From positions 186,001 through 250,000 of the forward strand of contig CAKZQS010000042.1 of the NCBI GenBank assembly GCA_937141935.1: a DNA stretch of 64,000 nt, given 5' to 3'. Every line of letters starts with the position of its first letter. The first letter of the stretch is position 1. Origin of the DNA: an uncultured Ectothiorhodospiraceae bacterium (lineage in GTDB: Bacteria > Pseudomonadota > Gammaproteobacteria > Nevskiales > Oceanococcaceae). The notes beneath the pieces are model-generated. The model searched no databases, had not been told where the DNA came from, and saw only the letters and a program-made list of their open reading frames with translations. This document shows, one piece after another, positions 27,958 to 39,026 of the stretch. The translations under genes were made by a program, and so were the position numbers.

Positions 27958-30900
27958 ATGGGACCCTCCGCGATTCTCGGACTGACCTATCTCACCGTCG
28001 CGATCATCGCGATCCTGACGATTTACGCGCTGGCCAGCCAGCAGCAACGCGTGGTGGCCGCGGCCCCCGCCTTGCTGACGTCGATTGGCATTTTCGGCAC
28101 CTTTTTGGGCATCACGGTCGGCCTGGCCGGCTTTGATGCCGGAGCCATATCCGACAGCATCGAGACGCTGTTCGAGGGCATCAAGCTCGCCTTCTGGACC
28201 TCGGTGGCCGGCATCCTCGGCGGCATTCTGGTGCGGCTGCGGCTGCTGTTCCGCGGCCAGCCCGAGCCGCAGGCCAAGGCGGCCACGGCCGACGATGTGG
28301 TCGAGAGCCTGCAGGGCCTGCGCGAGGATCTGACCGACGCGCGCAGCTCGCCGCTGCTGGGCGCGCTGGAGCGCCTGCGCGAGAGCACCGCCGAGCAGTC
28401 CTCGGAGCAGGTCAAGCAGATGTCCGAGGCGATCAAGTCGCTGCAGGAGGCGCTGGGCACCGACTCCGAGGCGCTGCTGCAGCGCATGGACGGCCTGAGC
28501 GAGGCCTCCCGCGACATGGGCGAGACGCTGGGCGCCGCGCTGGGCGATGCGCTGGAGGCCAACCGCGACGCGCTGGCCCAGCAGATCGCCAACGCCGTGA
28601 CCGACCTGCGCGACGCGCTGGTCGGCTCCGAAGGCGCGACCACCGCCATGGGCCAGAGCATCGCCGAGGCGGTGACCGACCTGCGCGATGCGCTGGTCGG
28701 CCCCGATGGCGCGGCCACGGCGCTGGGCGAAGAGCTGCGCAGCAGCCGCAAGGATCTGGCCGAAGGCCTGACGCTCGCCGTCGAAGGGCTGCGCAAGGCG
28801 CTGGCCCAGGACCTGGACAAGCTGGGCGGCACGCTGGCCGGCAAGTCCGAGGCCAGCGTCGAGCAGATGCGCGAAGTGGGCACGGCCCTGACCCAGCTGC
28901 GCGAGGCCCTGGGCGGCGACAGCGAAGCGCTGCTCGAGCGGCTGGACACGATGCGCAGCGGCACCGACGCGCTGGGCGAGCGGCTGGCCAGCGCGCTGGC
29001 CGATTCCAACCTGACCCTGCGCGAGGCGCTGCAGGCCAACCGCGACGCGATGGCGCACCAGGTCACCGAGGCGGTGACCGAGCTGCGCGATGCGCTGATC
29101 GGCCCCGAGGGCGCCGCGGCGCTGCTCGGCCGCGGCATGGATCAGAACCAGGCCGAGCTGGCCGATGCGATGCTCAAGTCCACCGAGGCGCTGCGTGCGG
29201 CGCTGTCCGGGGAGATGGGCGCGCTGGGCAGCCAGCTGGCCGCCGGCAGCAAGGACGCCAAGCAGCAGATGCGCGACCTGCGCGAGGCCATTGGCGAGCT
29301 GCGCGAGTCGCTGGGCGGCGACAGCATCGCGCTGCTGGATCAGCTCGAGGCGCTGCGCGCCGGCCTGGCCAGCGGCAGTGCCGACACCACGGCGCAGATG
29401 CGCGAGGTCAGCCAGGCCATCGGCGGGCTGCGCGACGCGCTGGGCAGCGACAGCGTGGCCACGCTGGAGAAGCTCGAAGGGCTGCGCGAGACGATGGCGG
29501 CTGGCAGCGGCGACACCGCCAAGCAGGTGCACGAGGTCAGCGAGGCGGTGGCCAGCCTGCGCGAGCGCATGGGCACCGATTCCAGCGTGCTGGCCGACAA
29601 GCTCGACGCGTTGCGCGCCGGGCTGGAGCTGGGCGGCCAGTCCACCGCCGAGCAGATGGCGGTGGTCAGCGAGGCCATCGGGGGGCTGCGCGAGTCGCTG
29701 GGCTCGGATGCCGTGGCCACGCTGGAAAAACTCGAAAGCCTGCGCGACGTGATGGCCGCCGGCGGCGCCGATGCGGCCGCCCAGGTGCGTCAGGTCGGCG
29801 AGGCCATCTCCAGCCTGCGCGAGGGCATGGGCAGCGATTCGGTGGCCATGCTGGAGCGGCTGGAGGCTCTGCACGAAAGTCTGAAGTCCGGCGACGCCGC
29901 GGCCTCCGATCAGCTCAAGCGCGTCGGCGATGCGCTGGTGCATTTCCAGGAGGCCATGGGCGGCGATTCGCGGGCGATGCTGGACAAGCTGGATACGGTG
30001 CGCGAAGGCATTGCCAAGGGCGACGCCGCGGCGGCCGAGGAGCTGCGCGAGATCGCATCGGCCATCGGCGATTTGCGCAGCGCCACCGGCACCGGCTCCG
30101 AGGCCATGCTGGAGAAGCTGGACGCGCTGCGCGAAGGCAGCGAGGCCACCGGCGAGCAGATTGGCGAGGCCATCACCCAGGGCAACCAGGCCCTGGCGGA
30201 GATGCTCGAAACCTATCGCAAGGCCATGCTGCCGATGATCACCGAGGCCGTGAGCGACATGCGCAATGCGCTGATCGGCCCGGATGGCGCCGTGACCCGC
30301 CTGGCCGAGCAGGTGCCCCAGACGATGGAGCAGCTGCTGGGGCATATGGCCCAGCTCAACGAAACCATGGGCCGCGACCTGGAGCGCGTGGGCGATGGGC
30401 TGGATGCGCTCTCCGGCGGCATGGAAGGCCTGGGCGAGCAGCTCAGCGGCGCCTTCGGCGAGGTCGGCAGTGGCCTGTCCGGCGACATCGGCGCGCTGGC
30501 CAGCGGCATTGGCGACGCCATCGACGACCTGCGCGTGGCGCTGGTGGGCCCGGATGGCGCCAGCAGCGGCATCGTCGAGGAGATCCGCCGCGCCTCCGAG
30601 AACAGCACCAAGAAGCTGGACGCGCTGTGCGACGCGCTGGTCGGCCCCGAGGGGGCCAGCGCCGGCCTGGCCGAGGAGATCCGTGCGGCCCAGGAGCGCA
30701 ACACCCAGGCCCTGGCGCAGATCCAGAAGGCGCTGGAGGAGAACACCCAGCGGCAGATCGACTACAGCCCCAAACAGCTGATGGAAGTGCTGCAGGAGCT
30801 GATCAGCCAGTTCAACACGCAGTTCTCCGGCCAGTTCTGGGAGAAGTTCGAAGGCTTCAACCGCGGCGTGGCCGAGCTTACCGAGTGGATGGAGACCTAC

Positions 30901-31362
30901 CGCAAGCAGCTCACGACGATGGTCGACCAGCAGGGCAAGACGGCCCGCAACATGGACACCGCCGCGCGCCGCTTCGACGAGGTGGCTTCGCGCTCGGAGA
31001 TTTTCATCGACGTGTCGCGCAACATCTCGGCGCTGCTTGGCGGGCTGGATTCGCAGCGCGTGCAGATGGAGAGCCACCTCAAGCGCTTTGCCCACATCGT
31101 CGACGTCACCGCCGAATCGCTGCAGAACATCGAGGAGCGCATCGTCGAGGGCAACAACCAGATGAGCGAGCAGCTCAGCGAGATCTCCAAGCGCATCGAG
31201 GAGCAGATCATCCGCGTGGACGGGGCGATGGACGACGAGCTGTCCAAGGCCATGACCACCTTCGGCCAGCAGCTTGCGGCGCTGTCGGAGAAGTTCGTCG
31301 AGGATTACACCCCGCTGACCGAGCGTCTGCGCACGCTGGTCCGGGCCGTGGAAAAGGTCTAA
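27958..31362 (+). CDS. ZorA/ExbB-like channel protein with giant repeat tail
   Basis: An 1134-residue inner-membrane protein. Three transmembrane helices (about 4-25, 35-58, 74-97) carry the MotA/TolQ/ExbB/ZorA signature LLTSIGIFGTFLGITVGL and LFEGIKLAFWTSVAGI. The remaining 1030 residues are predicted helical and built of repeats: seven contiguous 43-residue units (433-733), two isolated copies (147-189, 299-341), and six copies of a 14-residue LRDALVGPDGA-type motif. An AGGAG ribosome site precedes ATG 27958. The OmpA partner follows by 3 bp. The family resembles Zorya ZorA, but no ZorC, D or E gene is near. A proton-driven role is inferred. Confidence 0.8.
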   Translation: MGPSAILGLTYLTVAIIAILTIYALASQQQRVVAAAPALLTSIGIFGTFLGITVGLAGFDAGAISDSIETLFEGIKLAFWTSVAGILGGILVRLRLLFRGQPEPQAKAATADDVVESLQGLREDLTDARSSPLLGALERLRESTAEQSSEQVKQMSEAIKSLQEALGTDSEALLQRMDGLSEASRDMGETLGAALGDALEANRDALAQQIANAVTDLRDALVGSEGATTAMGQSIAEAVTDLRDALVGPDGAATALGEELRSSRKDLAEGLTLAVEGLRKALAQDLDKLGGTLAGKSEASVEQMREVGTALTQLREALGGDSEALLERLDTMRSGTDALGERLASALADSNLTLREALQANRDAMAHQVTEAVTELRDALIGPEGAAALLGRGMDQNQAELADAMLKSTEALRAALSGEMGALGSQLAAGSKDAKQQMRDLREAIGELRESLGGDSIALLDQLEALRAGLASGSADTTAQMREVSQAIGGLRDALGSDSVATLEKLEGLRETMAAGSGDTAKQVHEVSEAVASLRERMGTDSSVLADKLDALRAGLELGGQSTAEQMAVVSEAIGGLRESLGSDAVATLEKLESLRDVMAAGGADAAAQVRQVGEAISSLREGMGSDSVAMLERLEALHESLKSGDAAASDQLKRVGDALVHFQEAMGGDSRAMLDKLDTVREGIAKGDAAAAEELREIASAIGDLRSATGTGSEAMLEKLDALREGSEATGEQIGEAITQGNQALAEMLETYRKAMLPMITEAVSDMRNALIGPDGAVTRLAEQVPQTMEQLLGHMAQLNETMGRDLERVGDGLDALSGGMEGLGEQLSGAFGEVGSGLSGDIGALASGIGDAIDDLRVALVGPDGASSGIVEEIRRASENSTKKLDALCDALVGPEGASAGLAEEIRAAQERNTQALAQIQKALEENTQRQIDYSPKQLMEVLQELISQFNTQFSGQFWEKFEGFNRGVAELTEWMETYRKQLTTMVDQQGKTARNMDTAARRFDEVASRSEIFIDVSRNISALLGGLDSQRVQMESHLKRFAHIVDVTAESLQNIEERIVEGNNQMSEQLSEISKRIEEQIIRVDGAMDDELSKAMTTFGQQLAALSEKFVEDYTPLTERLRTLVRAVEKV
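29254..30156. repeat. Seven tandem 129-bp units in the ZorA-like gene
   Basis: Seven contiguous in-frame 129-bp units (43 residues each) start at 29254, 29383, 29512, 29641, 29770, 29899 and 30028. The consensus runs QMREVSEAIGGLREALGSDS, then ATLEKLEALR and a Gly/Ala-rich end. Spacing is exact with no insertions, though the units differ at many positions, so the duplication is old and length is under selection. Confidence 0.9.
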
Positions 31363-31365
31363 GCC

Positions 31366-32193
31366 ATGTTTGGCAACAACGCCAACTCCGCCGATGCGGA
31401 GGACTACTGGGTCAGCGCCGCCGACCTGATGGGCGGCGCGCTGATCATCTTCTTCCTGCTGCTGCTGTATTTCATGCTGACCGAGAGCGAGGCGCGGCTG
31501 CTGCAGGAGCAGGGTTATGCGGCCAAGACCGGCGAGCTGCAAGAGGAGCTGCGCAACGAAAAGCTGGCGGTCGATGCGCTGCGCCGCCGGCTGCAGGGGG
31601 CGCAGGTCAACGTCGACTCGGTGAAAGAAGTCGCGGTGCTTTACGACCAGAAGCGCGACGAGCTGTACAACGAGCTGGTGCAGGAGTTCGGCCAGGACCT
31701 GGATCGCTGGAACGCCGAGATCGAGGAGGACCTGACGGTGCGCTTCAACGAGCCCACCATCCTCTTCGACGTGGGCTCGGCCCAGCTCAAGCGGCGCTTT
31801 CGTGTGATCCTGGACGACTTCTTCCCGCGTTACCTGGCGCTGATCACGCGCGAGGATTTTCGCGACAACATCGACGAGCTGCGCATCGAGGGCCATACCT
31901 CCAGCTTCTGGAATCGGGAGAACCCCGAGCCGCCGCAGGAGGCCTGGCTGAAGAACATGGACCTGTCCTATGCGCGGGCGCGCAGCGTGCTGCGCTTCGT
32001 GATGAGCCTGCCCAAGGTCGAGGGCGAGCTGCCCTGGCTGCGCAAGCACCTGCACGCCAACGGCATGTCCTCCTCGCAGCTGATCTTTGGGCCGGATGGG
32101 GACGAGGACTACGCGCGCTCGCAGCGGGTCGAGTTCCGGGTGAAGGCCGACGTTGAGGAGCGCATCACCAAGATTCTTGACGTTGGCGGCTGA
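31366..32193 (+). CDS. ZorB/MotB-like OmpA-domain protein
   Basis: A 275-residue protein with one N-terminal membrane helix (about 19-40, ADLMGGALIIFFLLLLYFML) and a periplasmic OmpA-like peptidoglycan-binding domain. D20 just before the helix aligns with the proton-carrying Asp of MotB and ZorB. A coiled coil (about 48-75) links helix and OmpA domain. FNEPTILFDVGSAQLKRRF and IEGHTSSFW mark the OmpA fold. It starts 3 bp after the ZorA-like gene and is the expected stator partner. Binding to the cell wall is inferred from the family. Confidence 0.85.
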   Translation: MFGNNANSADAEDYWVSAADLMGGALIIFFLLLLYFMLTESEARLLQEQGYAAKTGELQEELRNEKLAVDALRRRLQGAQVNVDSVKEVAVLYDQKRDELYNELVQEFGQDLDRWNAEIEEDLTVRFNEPTILFDVGSAQLKRRFRVILDDFFPRYLALITREDFRDNIDELRIEGHTSSFWNRENPEPPQEAWLKNMDLSYARARSVLRFVMSLPKVEGELPWLRKHLHANGMSSSQLIFGPDGDEDYARSQRVEFRVKADVEERITKILDVGG

Positions 32194-32206
32194 GGCGTAG
32201 CGCCCC

Positions 32207-32902
32207 ATGAACCTGCCCAACTTCATCAACTTCGAGCCCTTCAACCAGCTGCGGCGCGCGATGCGCAGCAACAAGCTGGGGCACTACGAGTTTCGTGCCA
32301 GCACCGGCAAGGCGCTGACCGGCGCCGCCGCGCCGCCACCGCCGACCGGCACGCCGCCGCAGGAGCTGGCCGCCGAGGCCCGCGCCGACAGTGCGCCGGC
32401 GCAGCAGCCGGCCAAGACCAAGGCCAGGAAAGCGCCCGCCAAGCGGTCGACGGCGAAGGCATCTCCGGCCCGGAAAACCGCGGCCCGGAAGACCGCAGCC
32501 AAGACCACCGCGGCCAAGACCGCCGCAACCAAAACCAACGCGGCCAAGTCCACTCAGGCGAAGAAGGCCCCGGCCAAGAAAGCCCCGGTTAAGAAAACCC
32601 CGGTCAAGAAGGCCGCGGCCAAGCCAGCGGCCAAGGCCCAGCCGGCGACCAAGTCCAAGTCGGCCTCCGGCAAGGCCCAGGCGCAGCCGGCGGCGCCAAA
32701 GAAGGGGGCGGTCAAGCCGGCAACGGCCAAGTCGCCAGCCGCCAAGTCGACGGCCGCCAAGTCGCCGGCGGCGGCCAAGAGCGCCGCGAAGAAGGTCCCG
32801 GCGAAGCAGGCCCCGGCGAAGAAGCCCGCGGCGAAGAAGGTTGCGGCCAAGACCACGGCGGCCCGCAAGGCCGCGACCAAGACGGCCAAGGGCAAAGGCT
32901 AG
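32207..32902 (+). CDS. Small protein with histone H1-like Lys/Ala/Pro tail
   Basis: A 231-residue protein. The first 30 residues (beginning MNLPNFINFEPFNQLRRAMR) have normal composition. From about residue 65 it is almost entirely Lys, Ala, Pro and Thr, with repeats such as KKAPAKK and AAKTTAAK, like AlgP, PhaF tails or bacterial H1-like proteins. It begins 13 bp after the OmpA gene with GAGGCG upstream, so it belongs to the same operon. The tail should be disordered and could bind DNA, RNA or polyphosphate. The N-terminal piece may dock onto the ZorAB-like complex; this is inference. No family was recognised. Confidence 0.75.
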   Translation: MNLPNFINFEPFNQLRRAMRSNKLGHYEFRASTGKALTGAAAPPPPTGTPPQELAAEARADSAPAQQPAKTKARKAPAKRSTAKASPARKTAARKTAAKTTAAKTAATKTNAAKSTQAKKAPAKKAPVKKTPVKKAAAKPAAKAQPATKSKSASGKAQAQPAAPKKGAVKPATAKSPAAKSTAAKSPAAAKSAAKKVPAKQAPAKKPAAKKVAAKTTAARKAATKTAKGKG

Positions 32903-32963
32903 GCCCTACCCCGCGGCGGGTGGGCGCCCATGGGCGCCGCGCCGCCGCCCGCGCTTGCGCCCC

Positions 32964-35336
<2,373 letters not shown>

Positions 35337-35412
35337 GGCGTACCCTCAAAAAAGCGCGTGGCGCGGAGCGTCACGGGGTATGAACGACCAGTTGTCATGA
35401 CGAAGGAGCAGC

Positions 35413-36234
35413 ATGAGCGAAAAGCGGCAGGTGTACTTTCTCTCGGATCGCACCGGCATTACCGCGGAGACACTCGGCAACAGCCTGCTGTCGCAGTTCG
35501 ATGACATCGAGTTCGAACGCACGACGCTGCCCTTCATCAACACACTGGACAAGGCGCGGTCCACGGTGGCGTGGATCGGGCGCGTGGCCAATGCGACTCA
35601 GCCGCCCATTATATTCAGCACGACCGTCAACGAGGAAATCCGTGCCGTATTGCGCACCGTCGAGGGCGTGTTCATGGACCCCTTTGACACCTGGTTGCCG
35701 AACCTGGAAAAGGCCTTTGGGCTGACCTCGCTGCATGTCGAGGGGCGGGCGCACGGCATGCCCGACCGCAACCGTTACGAGTCGCGCATCGACGCGATGA
35801 ACTTCTCGCTGATGCACGACGACGGCCAGACCGCCGCCGGCCTGGCCCGCGCCGACGTGGTGCTGGTGGCGCCCTCGCGCTGCGGCAAGACGCCGACCTG
35901 CCTGTACATGGCGCTGCAGCACGGGCTGTTCTGCGCCAACTACCCGCTGATCGAGGAGGACCTGGAGTCGGTCAGCCTGCCCGAGGCGCTCAAGCAGCAC
36001 CGCGGCAAGCTCTACGGGCTGATCTGCGACCTCGACCGGCTGCACCAGATCCGCTCCGAGCGGCGCCCGGGTTCGCGCTATGCCTCGATACCGCAGTGCC
36101 GCTTCGAGCTGGCGCAGGCGCAGGCGCTGTTCAAGCGCCACGGCATCCCCTACATCAACACCTCGAACAGCTCGATCGAGGAGATCGCCGCGCACATCAT
36201 GCAGGACAAGAACCTGCGCCGTTACACCTTTTAA
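35413..36234 (+). CDS. ppsR: PEP synthase regulatory kinase/phosphorylase
   Basis: A 273-residue DUF299 family protein. The family inactivates PEP synthase by ADP-dependent phosphorylation and reactivates it by phosphate-dependent phosphorolysis. The P-loop VAPSRCGKTPT lies at about residues 152-162, and the N-terminal VYFLSDRTGITAETLG is typical. An AAGGAG ribosome site lies 6 nt before the ATG. It is paired head to head with its target ppsA. Confidence 0.96.
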   Translation: MSEKRQVYFLSDRTGITAETLGNSLLSQFDDIEFERTTLPFINTLDKARSTVAWIGRVANATQPPIIFSTTVNEEIRAVLRTVEGVFMDPFDTWLPNLEKAFGLTSLHVEGRAHGMPDRNRYESRIDAMNFSLMHDDGQTAAGLARADVVLVAPSRCGKTPTCLYMALQHGLFCANYPLIEEDLESVSLPEALKQHRGKLYGLICDLDRLHQIRSERRPGSRYASIPQCRFELAQAQALFKRHGIPYINTSNSSIEEIAAHIMQDKNLRRYTF

Positions 36235-36245
36235 GCCCGCCGCCG

Positions 36246-36277
36246 CCCAGGCCCGCAGTGACCCAGGCCCGCAGTGA
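36246..36277. repeat. 16-bp tandem duplication
   Basis: The unit cccaggcccgcagtga occurs twice in tandem, with a partial third copy, in the 159-bp gap after ppsR. No gene or terminator is seen there. Confidence 0.8.
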
Positions 36278-36393
36278 CCCAAGGTCCGTTGCGGTGCGGA
36301 CTGGCACCGGCCGCACCGCCGGCGGCAGCGCCTGCGGGAACCGCGCGCCGATACGCGCAGTCCCACGGCGGCAACCCTTCAGGGACATAGGCC

Positions 36394-37179
36394 ATGACTG
36401 AATCCGCCCTTCGTACTGTCGCCGCCGCCCACGCGAGCCCGCACCGCGGCCCCGGCCTGGCGCTGGGCCTGCTGCTCGCCGCCGCACTGCTGGCCCTGCC
36501 GTTTGGCGCGCCGGCGCATGAGGGCCCCGAGCGCCGGGGCATCAGCGTCTCCGGCCACGCCGTCGACCGGGTCGCGCCGGATCGCGCCAGCGTGATGCTG
36601 GGGGTGGAAGGTCGCGGCGAAACGGCCGACCAGGCCATGGCCCAGGCCGGCCAGCGCGTCGCCGCGCTGCTGGATGCCCTGACGCCGCTGCTCGATGCCG
36701 AGCAGGTCCGTGCGCTGGGCACCGATTTGCGCCGCGTGGTCAAGGGCACGGACCGGCACTGGATTCGCGACCGCGGAGACCCGGTCGAAATGCTGGCGCG
36801 GCGCCGCGTGCAGCTCGAGCGCATCGAGGTGGCCATGTTGCCGCGGGTGATGCAGCGCATCGCCCAGCAGCCGCTGGCCAGCATCGACCAGGTGCAGACC
36901 GAGGTCAGCAATGCCCGCGAGATCGAGGACCGCCTGCAGCTGGAAGCCATCGCCGAGGCCCGCGCGCGGGCGCAGCGGCTGGCGCAGAGCCTGGGCGTCA
37001 CGCTGGGCCCGCCGATCGACGTGCAGGTGGATTCGCATTACGCGCCGCAGCCCAAGGCCATGGCCGCCGATGCGCGCATGCTGATGGCTGAATCGGCCGA
37101 GTCCGGCGCCGGCTATGAGCAGACCGGGCTGGAGACGCTGGAGGCGCGCGTGCGCCTGCGCTTCGAGCTGATTCCCTAA
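36394..37179 (+). CDS. SIMPL (DUF541) domain exported protein
   Basis: A 261-residue protein with an N-terminal export signal (hydrophobic LALGLLLAAALLALPFGAPA, about 22-41) and one SIMPL domain starting RGISVSGHAVDRVAPDRASV. Members of the family are periplasmic or outer-membrane associated and are linked to stress in some bacteria; the molecular role is not known. The conserved IEDRLQLEAIAEARARAQRL helix is present. No operon partners are visible. Confidence 0.85.
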   Translation: MTESALRTVAAAHASPHRGPGLALGLLLAAALLALPFGAPAHEGPERRGISVSGHAVDRVAPDRASVMLGVEGRGETADQAMAQAGQRVAALLDALTPLLDAEQVRALGTDLRRVVKGTDRHWIRDRGDPVEMLARRRVQLERIEVAMLPRVMQRIAQQPLASIDQVQTEVSNAREIEDRLQLEAIAEARARAQRLAQSLGVTLGPPIDVQVDSHYAPQPKAMAADARMLMAESAESGAGYEQTGLETLEARVRLRFELIP

Positions 37180-37279
37180 CGACCTCGGCGGGCCGGGGCC
37201 GTCCTGGGCCCCTCGCGCGTACCTGGGGGCCGTCGGCGGAACTCACGGCACGCCCCGGCGGGCGGGCCCAAGCCCGCCG

Positions 37280-37678
37280 CTAGCGATCCGATTGGCAGAT
37301 GCGCTCGACCTTGCCGTCGCGCAGGCTCAGGCGCACGGTGCTCGCGGCGCGGCCCTTGCGGCGCCAGACCTGGCTGCCGCGGCTGGCGCGCACCAGTGTC
37401 CAGCGTCGCTGGCTGTCGAACAGGCGGTAGACGCGGGCGGCATCGTCGCCGCGCAGCACCAGCTTGCTGCCCACGCGGATGTTGCGGGTGCATTCGGTCA
37501 GGCTGCGCGCTTGGGCGGCCTCGGCCAGGCCCACAAGCAGCAACACGGCGATCACGGCCAGCAACCGACGCCCGGTCGCGGGGCCGGGGGCGCGGCCGGC
37601 TCGGGCGGCGCGGCCTGCTCGGGCGGCGCGGAATGGGGTGCTCAGGATCGATACGGCGGGCAGGGGGCGGGCGGACAT
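37280..37678 (-). CDS. Small exported protein, unknown function
   Basis: A 132-residue product with an N-terminal basic, repeat-like stretch (RAARAGRAARAGRA) then a hydrophobic export segment RLLAVIAVLLLVGLAEAAQA at about 38-57. The mature part of about 75 residues has two Cys, one near each end (LTECTRNIRVGSKLV and VERICQSDR), so one disulfide is likely. It vaguely resembles DUF2845 proteins. The start is uncertain: an ATG at 37846 would add 56 residues of low-complexity sequence. Function unknown. Confidence 0.6.
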   Translation of the reverse strand: MSARPLPAVSILSTPFRAARAGRAARAGRAPGPATGRRLLAVIAVLLLVGLAEAAQARSLTECTRNIRVGSKLVLRGDDAARVYRLFDSQRRWTLVRASRGSQVWRRKGRAASTVRLSLRDGKVERICQSDR

Positions 37679-37811
37679 CGGGCGGCATCCGGCGGGGGTG
37701 TGGGGCGAAATACGGCGGCCGGCGCGCAAAGCGGACGCGCTTGGGCGCGCGCACGGCCTCGCCGCGGCCGCGGTGCTAGTCTTGCCCTCCGCTTTGCACC
37801 GCCACTGCCCG

Positions 37812-38951
37812 ATGGACCAGGCCGAACTCGAACTCTTCCGTGACACCGTCGTGCGCTTTCTGCGCGAGGAGGTCGCGCCGCATTACGAGGACTGGGAGCG
37901 CGCCGGTCGCATCCCGCCCGAGTTCTATCTGAAGATGGGCGAGAACGGGCTGCTCTGCGTGGACCAGCCCGAGGACTACGGCGGCATCGGCGCGCCCTTC
38001 GCCTATTCGATGGTGGTGCTCGAGGAGGTCTCGCGCGCCGGCTACATGGCGCTGGCCTCAAACCTCACGGTGCACTCGGACATCGTGGCGCCCTACATAC
38101 TGCACTTGGGCAGCGAGGAGCAAAAGCAGCACTACCTGCCGCGCATGGCCAGCGGCGAGTGCATCGGCGCCATCGGCATGACCGAGCCCGGCGCCGGCTC
38201 GGACCTGGCCAACATCCGCTCGCGGGCCGAGGCGGACGGGCAGGGCGGCTGGGTCGTCAATGGCGGCAAGACCTTCATCACCAACGGCCAGAACGCCGGC
38301 GTGGTATGCGCGGCGATCAAGACCGACCCGAGCCGCGGCTCCAAGGGCGTGTCGCTGCTGCTGCTGGACACCGACCAGGAGGGCTTCGAGCGCGGCCGCA
38401 ACCTGGAGAAGATCGGCCAGCATGCGGCTGATACCTCCGAGCTCTTCTTCAAGAACCTGCGCGTGCCGGCCGGCAAGGTGCTTGGCCGCGAAGGCGGCGG
38501 CTTTGGCCACATGATGGACGAGCTGCCGCGCGAGCGGCTGGCGCTGGCGCTGACGGCCGTGGCCCATGCGCGCGGCGCGGTGGAGCGCACGCTGGTCTAC
38601 GTGCAGGAGCGCCAGGCCTTTGGCCAGAACATCGGCCAGTTCCAGAACACCCGCTTCACGCTGGCGCGGGCGCAGTCCGAGGTCGAGTGCCACTGGGCCT
38701 TCATCGAGAAGGGCATCGCCAAATACGAACGCGCCGAGCTGACGCCGGTCGAGGCGGCCATGATCAAGTACACGACCACCGAGCTGGAAAACCGCATCTG
38801 CGATCAGTGCCTGCAGCTCTTTGGCGGCTACGGCTACATGGCCGAGTACCCGATCTCGCGTGACTTCGTTGACGCGCGCATCCAGCGCATCTACGGCGGC
38901 ACCAGCGAAATCATGCTGGAGATCGTCGCCCGCTCGCTGCTCGGCCGTTAG
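37812..38951 (+). CDS. Acyl-CoA dehydrogenase
   Basis: A 379-residue FAD flavoenzyme for alpha,beta-desaturation of acyl-CoA. FAD and substrate motifs GAIGMTEPGAGSDLA, TFITNG, RQAFGQ and QLFGGYGYMAEYPISR are present. The C-terminal IYGGTSEIM has Gly where medium-chain enzymes carry the catalytic Glu, as in long-chain and isovaleryl types, which use a Glu in helix G; AVERTLVYVQE supplies a candidate. The ATG giving MDQAELELF is the only sensible start. Chain-length preference cannot be fixed. Confidence 0.93.
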   Translation: MDQAELELFRDTVVRFLREEVAPHYEDWERAGRIPPEFYLKMGENGLLCVDQPEDYGGIGAPFAYSMVVLEEVSRAGYMALASNLTVHSDIVAPYILHLGSEEQKQHYLPRMASGECIGAIGMTEPGAGSDLANIRSRAEADGQGGWVVNGGKTFITNGQNAGVVCAAIKTDPSRGSKGVSLLLLDTDQEGFERGRNLEKIGQHAADTSELFFKNLRVPAGKVLGREGGGFGHMMDELPRERLALALTAVAHARGAVERTLVYVQERQAFGQNIGQFQNTRFTLARAQSEVECHWAFIEKGIAKYERAELTPVEAAMIKYTTTELENRICDQCLQLFGGYGYMAEYPISRDFVDARIQRIYGGTSEIMLEIVARSLLGR

Positions 38952-39026
38952 CCCGCGGCGGCGCGCTTGAAAGCCCTTCTGCCGGCCCCATAAGCGCTTC
39001 GCTCCCGCGTTCACCTGGTATTACGG

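Noticed and set aside
27823-32274. A 1483-codon open frame on the minus strand across the ZorA-like operon
   Set aside because: It is the mirror of the GC-rich repeat gene: composition is Gln/His/Leu/Arg-rich with no domain, it runs through three real genes and has no ribosome site.
27958-32902. Calling the cassette a Zorya defence system
   Set aside because: The motor-like pair fits but none of the effector genes (ZorC, ZorD or ZorE) is present and the site is housekeeping, not a defence island.
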